Positions 6,731 through 11,562 of a DNA stretch of 11,562 nucleotides are shown here, piece after piece (position 1 is the stretch's first letter; each line of letters opens with the position of its first letter). A program made the translations under genes and the position numbers. The DNA lies in the NCBI GenBank assembly GCA_015039465.1, contig MU130542.1, positions 361,824 to 373,385 of the forward strand. Reading direction: 5' to 3'. The notes beneath the pieces were generated by a model. It was not told where the DNA came from. It ran no database searches and saw only the letters and a program-made list of their open reading frames with translations. The stretch comes from Phlegmacium glaucopus (taxonomy: Eukaryota; Basidiomycota; Agaricomycetes; Agaricales; Cortinariaceae).

Positions 6731-8272
6731 AGCATCTAAACACTCATAGCGAATATTGAAGTTCTTCATCTTAATAAGCTCATCATTGATGAAGACATGG
6801 CTATTGAATTCATCATCCCATGACACTGACTGGGTTTGCTTAAGATCCAATCCACTCCTCCAAGGCTTGAATATTGTAAGCATGGAGCAACAGTAGTATT
6901 CCCTGTCACCCTTATCACACCTGGGCAATGTAGCACCAGCAAAGTTAGGAACCCGGAGGGCATTATCAGAAATAAAGCGCATAGCATGAGTTTCACTCAG
7001 TGGGTGCTCTTTTTTAAAATGATGCAAAGTTTTTGACCTAATAGGTACTTCTCTAGTTGATTCTTCATTCATCTCAGACAGTGACTGAAAAGATACATTG
7101 TATTCATCCCTGCTTGCCAAACCTTCTACATCTTCTCCATCAGTATGCTCTGCCTCTTCATCAGCTGGATTTTTCTTTTTTTGCTTTCTAGGTAATTTTT
7201 CTCTTTTGTAGCATCCTATCCATTCAAACAAGTTTACATGCTCAAGCTCTGGTGCCCGGTGAATGTAATCATGGACAGGGGATAGACCCACAATTTTGCC
7301 TTTTTTCTTAATCAAAGTCACCTTCTGTGGCTGACCTTCAGAGCTGTCATCAAATGCTTTGCGTACCTCTGCAACATAGGACTGCCAATAGAAGGGAACA
7401 AAAGAATGGCCAGTGTAATGGTCAGGGTTTCCTAGCAAATACATACATATCATTGGTGCACCCATTTCTGCCTTTGCACTCAGCAAATTGGCAACTTTTG
7501 TCATAAACCGTCGAGCCTTCTCCTTCATTGGCAGTGTTCCACCTACCATCTCACTGTTTTTTTGGAACACTGACCGGATAGAGTCAAAAATTGTGTGTGT
7601 CTTTAGTGTGCTCTTCGTAATGTAATCTGACACATAGAGTACAACACCCTTTATTGCAGTACCTGATGACAGACTGGTGACATCTGTATTGCATCTCAAG
7701 ACATATGTTACAAGAGGTGTAAATGTATTCAGCCATGCTTCAATTTTTTTCATACTGACAACCCCAAATTCATCTATGAGGGTTTTCAGGAATGTGGGAC
7801 GAGGGAACCGGGCTTTGCATTTACCCCATTTGTTGTCCATGCAGCTACCTGAAGCCTTGTTTTTTCTTCTAGTTCCATCTTTGTTTCTACCTCGACTGCA
7901 GTTGTGGACATTAGAACGCAAAAGTAAGTCATCAACTATTTTATTGTACCTATTAACCCATTCTGTAGTGTCATGGCAGTGTTTACACATTTCTTGCTTT
8001 TCTTTGTCATGAGCTTTGTCACATCTCTTGGGTGAAGGATCTGGCAGTGTCTGAGTGGGATCAACATACCCCTCTTTTTCTCTTTCCTTGTTTATTGTTT
8101 CAGAGACATCTGCATGGATCCCAGTCAAAAAATCACCTGTATGGCATGACTCAAGCCAATCAGTCAGCTTTTTCTGCCATGCAGAGTCACTTCTCATTAT
8201 CTTGTCCCTCATTTCTTGTGGATTGAGGCTGCCTTGGATCCATAGCAGCATATGCAAATGTAGTTCAGGTGT
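6731..8272 (-). pseudogene. Helitron RepHel, HUH Rep nuclease part
   Basis: This is the rolling-circle nuclease that nicks and rejoins single-stranded DNA. The metal-binding HUH motif is TPELHLHMLLW, His codons at 8260-8258 and 8254-8252. The catalytic pair is YVSDYITK, Tyr codons at 7636-7634 and 7624-7622 with Lys three residues on, the two-tyrosine arrangement diagnostic of Helitrons. All key residues survive. Cysteine and histidine clusters (KRCDKAHDKEKQEMCKHCHD, near 7990) lie between them. The end, LPRCDKGDREYYCCSMLTIF and PWRSGLDL, is typical of the Rep-helicase connector. The frame begins after one missing base at 8272/8273; bases 8273-8428 of this frame translate out of register. It ends at a TGA at 6730-6728. 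The reading frame then continues unbroken into the helicase part. Confidence 0.88.
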
Positions 8273-10523
8273 CCTTGTTGTTCCACTGTACCATAGTATC
8301 CACTTGTATGTCCATAAAGGCCTCGATGGCTTGAATTTATCCCAAGCACATCTGTAATGAAAGTTTCTACCATAAAGTGAAAGAAACGAGCACCAGCAAC
8401 AGGATTCTGACAAACTGATCTCATCCACTCATCATAAGGTATAATGCTTGGCTTGAACTTCTGCTCATAACCTGCATAATAGATGCACACAGGGTGTTGG
8501 ATGTCAGCTGGTGAGAGTGTAATATACCAAGATGGGGCCCCAAGGACATTAATGAGTGACCATATTTCATTACGCATATATTTTTTGCTTGTGGTGGACC
8601 CATGCATTTTCCCTGATATAGCATCCAGGTCTTTGATGAGCTGGAAGCAGAGTTTCTCAGACTCATTTTGAGGTGCAACATATTCCCCTCCTTCCAATCT
8701 TTTTGTCAGGTCATCCAATGTATTCCAATCAATGTTCATCAGACGTTGACTTATGTCTCCAAATCTATGTTGGTCTACCAGGAGGAAGCTTTGTGTAGTG
8801 TTGATTTTCATCTGCTCATGACTGAAGGCTACAAAGGGAAAGTTGATATCTATCTGAAAATGTTTATCATGGTACATGAGGAGATGCCGCTTGTGCTCTT
8901 TATGGGAAATAGCTGAAGCACCAATTCCACCAAGTCCATATGGAAAAAGCCAAGGAAACATCTGTGGATAAAGCTGAGGATTATTCCATATAGACTGTAG
9001 CTTGTCACTATGGCCTACTGCCAGTATTTTTCCATTGTTATTTAGATGCTGAAGTGCTATTGCCTTGAGTGCATTTGGTGACATGGTTTGCAGTGCTTCA
9101 CCAGTGAGGCCATGCACAGTAAAGGCACAGCCACCCTGCTCTGTTCCTTCCTCATTTTCTTGGTCAAAGACACTTGTACCTTCTGGCACTTTATTTGATT
9201 CAGATTGACAATATTCTATAGAGACTGGAGGCATATCTTCCTGATACTGGTCCATATTTTCTTTTGATATCTCTATGTCAACATAGTCAGCATGATTCAA
9301 TTTAAGCCATTCAAGGGCCTTTATCACTGCATTTCGTCTTACAAGAAAGGGTGTTCTTGCAAAGTCCTGTGGAGTAGGTTTGCTAGGGCCAGTAAACAAG
9401 ATGGCCAACACCTCATCCAAGTCCTCTCGAGGGGGTGGAAGAATGGCATATATTTTTGGAATAGGTGACTCAAAAGCCACAACATTTGCTTTCATCTTAC
9501 GCATGCCAGATGCAACCTTAACATATGCACAAGTGTGTCTAACTCTTGCTACCAGGATCTTCTCAACATACCTGAGATTCTTTAGCTCTTCAGGGACTCT
9601 CCCTATCCATAGGTTATTGGCCAGTGCGAGACGTGGAACTTTACCTTTTCGGATCACTCTCCTACAACCTTCACAGACCTGAGAGCAAGAGTAGTCTAAA
9701 ACAGGTCCTCCATATTCTTTGATAGGTGATTCTGCCTTTGACCTTTCTGTACGTGTTACACCTGGGGCTTCCAGAACACTGAGGAGGTTTTTGATGCCCT
9801 TGAGGCGGCTCAACTCTTGCACAGACTTTAGTTCTCCACAGACAGCACATCCAGCTTCTTCCAAGTTCTTTGGTTGCATCTTATCACAGATTTTAGTTAG
9901 TATTGTATGTGTAAGATTGGAATCAGCAGGCTCTGGTGGGAACTTGTGCGGTGTCCTTTGAAGAGACTTTCCCTTATTTGGCTCATTTTCCTTACTTCCC
10001 TTATCTCCCTTATTTTCTGTATTTCCCTTATTTTTCTTATTTTCCTTACATTTAGCAACACGCTTGGCAGTGAGTTGCTTAGCAGCTATTTCAACTGAGA
10101 ATATTGTGAAATATGAGCATCGAAGACAGGAGTGGTTCTCAATGCACATCATTAACTGATGTGCAGTGTAGTGTGATCCTGCAGATATTCCATGAACATG
10201 TGCAATTTTCCTTGCATGTGATGCTGGAAGAATAGAAAACAGTTCACCAAGGGGTATATTTGTGTGAACATACTGTGGATAAGGGTATGAAAGTGAATCT
10301 ACTTCATCAACATGTGCAACATAACGAAAGACAGCCTCTTGGCTGACATCACTAGTTCTAGCAACTAAGTGTTCACCAATTTGAGAGAAGGTGTAATTTT
10401 TGCATGTAGCCCCTCCTAGACTCATTTTATGATCACTGTAGTGCTCCACATATGCCTCTGAGCATCTCCCCATGGTGATTCCACCACTCTTTAATGAGTG
10501 AGGAACTCTGGTTGCCTGCTCAA
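8273..10523 (-). pseudogene. Helitron RepHel, N-terminal part (zinc fingers, DUF6570-like, Helitron_like_N)
   Basis: About 750 codons in one frame from a strong 3' splice site (10524) to the frameshift at 8272/8273. The frame stays open further right to 11298 but there translates tandem-repeat DNA, so I do not trust it upstream of the splice site. Readable landmarks: EQATRVPHSLKSGG near the start; CIENHSCLRC; a Lys/Asn/Glu linker; CAVCGEL and CSQVCEGCRR, two zinc-knuckle-like pairs; LANNLWIGRVPEEL with LVARVRHTCAYV (about 9625-9520), typical of DUF6570; then FPWLFPYGLGG (about 8960) through GAPSWYITLSPADIQHP (about 8500), the Helitron_like_N region that precedes Rep. The last correct residues are GLYGHTSGYYGTVEQQG. 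The true start codon is not certain; SGGITMGRC holds the first Met after the splice site. Confidence 0.85.
9961..10060 (-). repeat. Minisatellite coding a Lys/Asn/Glu-rich linker
   Basis: On the plus strand there are imperfect iterations of CCCTTATTT and TTTCCTTA, mostly with periods of 9-12 bases. In frame they encode a hydrophilic linker (KENKKNKGNTENKGDKG and onward) between the first cysteine pair and the zinc-knuckle and DUF6570-like region. Periods remain multiples of three, so the repeat has expanded under coding constraint. It is likely a flexible, length-variable hinge. Confidence 0.6.
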
Positions 10524-10535
10524 CTGGAAGACAAA
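10524..10535 (-). promoter_or_regulatory. Candidate 3' splice site before the conserved Helitron protein
   Basis: The minus strand reads TTTGTCTTCCAG and then TTGAGCAGGC, a pyrimidine tract plus AG exactly where the recognisable protein (EQATRVPHSL) begins. Candidate donors upstream are GTATGT at 10755-10750, the closest to the fungal consensus, and GTACTTAG near 10675. The exon before the donor could not be identified. This site is why the N-terminal part is drawn from 10523 and not from the far upstream limit of the frame. Confidence 0.5.
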
Positions 10536-10560
10536 GAAATCTGAATATCAATCTCAACAT

Positions 10561-10860
10561 GAAATGACTGTTAACCTTTCTAAATATTGAAAGAGCCAGA
10601 TGAGAGCCAGTGAATAGCCACAGATTATTTGATTGGCAGGAAGTCAGTTTTTGGTGCAGGTGGCTCCTAAGTACCTGAAAGTCATGCTTTCGGAACAAAT
10701 GGCGGCATAAACAAAGACTAAGGGTAGCACACAGATAGGATGGATTGCAACATACCAGATAATGACTGGAAGCAATGCAATACACATGAAAAAAATTCAG
10801 GTGCAACAACTCAACTAAGAAGTCACTTGAATGAATTTTAGGTCTGGAAAAAAGTTTACA
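10561..10860. other. No recognisable coding signal; probable leader or intron region of the Helitron gene
   Basis: The minus frame stays open, but its translation is Leu/Cys/Ser-rich and unlike any Helitron N-terminus. Candidate 5' splice sites on the minus strand are GTATGT (10755-10750) and GTACTTAG (near 10675). CpG is scarce, as in the transposase gene, which supports including this stretch in the element. Confidence 0.45.
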
Positions 10861-11158
10861 TAACGATGGGCAGAATATCCAACGCATCACGCAATGGCAC
10901 AGATGGTTAGCTGAGTGTGGCTTTTCTTCCATTTGTAAACATGATATAACAGTGGAAAGTTGTGGAGACATGATATCACATTGTATATTAGATAATGGTA
11001 TGGAGCTACGTAACGACGGGCAGAATATCTGACACATTTTGCAATGGTCAGCTGAGTGTGGCTTTTCATCTGTTCGTAAATATGATATAATGGGGGAAAG
11101 GTGTGGAGATATAATATTCCATTGTGCATTGGACAATGGTATGGAGAGATGGGCATAG
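10861..11158. repeat. Tandem repeat array A, two units of about 150 bp plus a partial third
   Basis: TAACGATGGGCAGAATATC (from 10861) recurs as TAACGACGGGCAGAATATC (from 11011). Both are followed by CAATGG, GCTGAGTGTGGCTTTTC, a TGTAAA/CGTAAA word, ATGATATAA, GGAAAG, TGTGGAGA and TAATGGTATGGAG/CAATGGTATGGAG. A third start, GAGATGGGCATAGC, appears near 11148 and stops. Unit divergence is about 15-20 percent by eye. The open minus frame across it gives look-alike repeats (KPHSADH and KPHSANH) but is probably not coding. The array sits directly upstream of the Helitron gene and may be its promoter or subterminal region. Confidence 0.75.
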
Positions 11159-11174
11159 CTCAGATCATTGGTCA

Positions 11175-11562
11175 AAGCCTGGGTGCAACTGAATTGCAGG
11201 AAAATAGAGGGACTGGCGGTTTTTGATGGTGTTTGGTTTGCAAGAAATTTGAGCATCTGAGCAAGTTGGAGAAATTTAAAGTGCTCACCATCCATCAAAT
11301 CCTGGGCGCAACTGAAACACAGGAAAACGGACAGACTGGCAGATTTAGACAGTAGGTGGTCTGCGCCAAAAAAAAATGAGCGTCAGAGTAAGCCAGAGAG
11401 AATTAACGCACTCACCGGAAAATTTGGATGGACAAACATATGGCAGGATACCGTTTGTCGAAGCCTGGGCACAACCGAATCGCAGGAAAGTGGACAGACT
11501 CGCATATTTAGACAGCGTGTGGTCTGCCCAAAACAAAACTGCCGGTGAGCATCAGAGCGAGC
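11175..11562. repeat. Tandem repeat array B, three units of 124-162 bp running off the window
   Basis: A core of about 70 bases occurs at 11175-11243, 11299-11368 and 11461-11530. Each begins CCTGGG(T/C)(G/A)CAAC and carries GCAGGAAA or ACAGGAAA, GACTGGC or GACTCGC, TTTAGACAG and GGTCTGC. Each core is followed by GAGC(A/G)TC(A/T)GAG (about 11250, 11378 and 11547). The left unit is the most diverged. CpG is near normal in the two right units and rare in the left one, so the CpG-poor block ends inside this array at about 11,290. The array is different in sequence from array A and lies head to tail next to it. Confidence 0.78.
11361..11415 (-). other. Intron-like segment between repeat units B
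   Basis: On the minus strand 11415 to 11361 starts GTGAGTGCG and ends with nine T then GGCGCAG. It contains CTTACTCTGAC, a branch-point-like CTGAC, about 20 bases before the end. The 55-base length is typical of basidiomycete introns. Sequences on both sides are parts of repeat array B, so if transcribed the array would supply alternating exons and introns. No protein is recognised, so this could be coincidence. Confidence 0.4.

Larger units (their letters stand above)
3587..10860 (-). mobile_element. Degenerate autonomous-type Helitron (basidiomycete RepHel), ends not resolved
   Basis: A rolling-circle DNA transposon whose single large protein carried, in order, a DUF6570-like region, Helitron_like_N, a HUH Rep nuclease with two tyrosines, a PIF1-type helicase and a protease-like tail. 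The parts line up over about 2,310 codons with only one frameshift and three stop codons. The element is strongly CpG-poor: I count none between about 5988 and 6471, and about ten in the first 1.3 kb. The left limit is set at the stop codon because CpG density jumps there. The right limit is arbitrary, where the tandem arrays begin; CpG becomes normal only at about 11,290, so the element may include them. I could not find a 3' hairpin followed by CTRR, nor a convincing 5' TC end, so one or both termini may be lost or outside my recognition. Confidence 0.85.

Noticed and set aside
8273..8428. First 52 residues of the frame that carries the HUH motif, starting at an ATG at 8428
   Set aside because: They are out of register. 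The correct protein over these bases is in the other frame (ETFITDVLGIN, GLYGHTSGYYG), so this Met is not a start.
10530..11298. Long upstream extension of the Helitron open frame on the minus strand
   Set aside because: It translates tandem-repeat DNA and a Leu/Cys-rich stretch unlike Helitron proteins, and a strong 3' splice site separates it from the conserved part.

Overview
The window looks like nuclear DNA of a mushroom-forming basidiomycete (Agaricomycetes-like). It is gene-poor and rich in transposons. The evidence is a very large Helitron of the fungal type, a KDZ-type transposase fragment, a short-intron splice style, and two hypothetical proteins that resemble agaricomycete multi-copy families (this last point is from memory). 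No rRNA, tRNA, CRISPR or bacterial signals were seen. Every readable gene in the correctly written part lies on the minus strand.

Layout from left to right. (1) About 1-1925 is written in the wrong direction. Read right to left WITHOUT complementing, bases 1842 to 1354 give a clean 162-codon C-terminal part of a KDZ-family transposase plus its stop. Neither real strand of the window encodes it. The dinucleotide balance of the block is also inverted (CpG above GpC, TpA above ApT). The block holds a tandem repeat (666-872) and a long inverted repeat (1102-1229). (2) 1926-2186 is purine-rich intergenic DNA. (3) 2187-3029 (minus) encodes an intact 280-residue hypothetical protein. (4) 3030-3232 is intergenic with a hairpin. 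(5) 3233-3586 (minus) is a coding fragment of a probable membrane protein that abuts the Helitron stop codon in the same frame. (6) 3587-10523 (minus) is one broken Helitron RepHel gene. In order it has a zinc-finger/DUF6570-like region, a Helitron_like_N region, a HUH Rep nuclease with two tyrosines, a PIF1-type helicase and a C-terminal ubiquitin-protease-like domain. (7) 10861-11562 holds two adjacent tandem-repeat arrays upstream of the Helitron gene.

The Helitron is dead but well preserved. One missing base breaks the frame just before the HUH motif. The remaining 1,562 codons are one frame cut by three TGA stops, each sitting in TTGA where a TCGA (Arg) codon is expected. The whole element is strongly CpG-poor and the sequence left of 3590 is not. 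This fits cytosine methylation and deamination, or a RIP-like process, aimed at the transposon. The parts would once have made a rolling-circle transposase (nuclease plus helicase). No 3' hairpin with a CTRR terminus and no 5' TC terminus could be placed with confidence.
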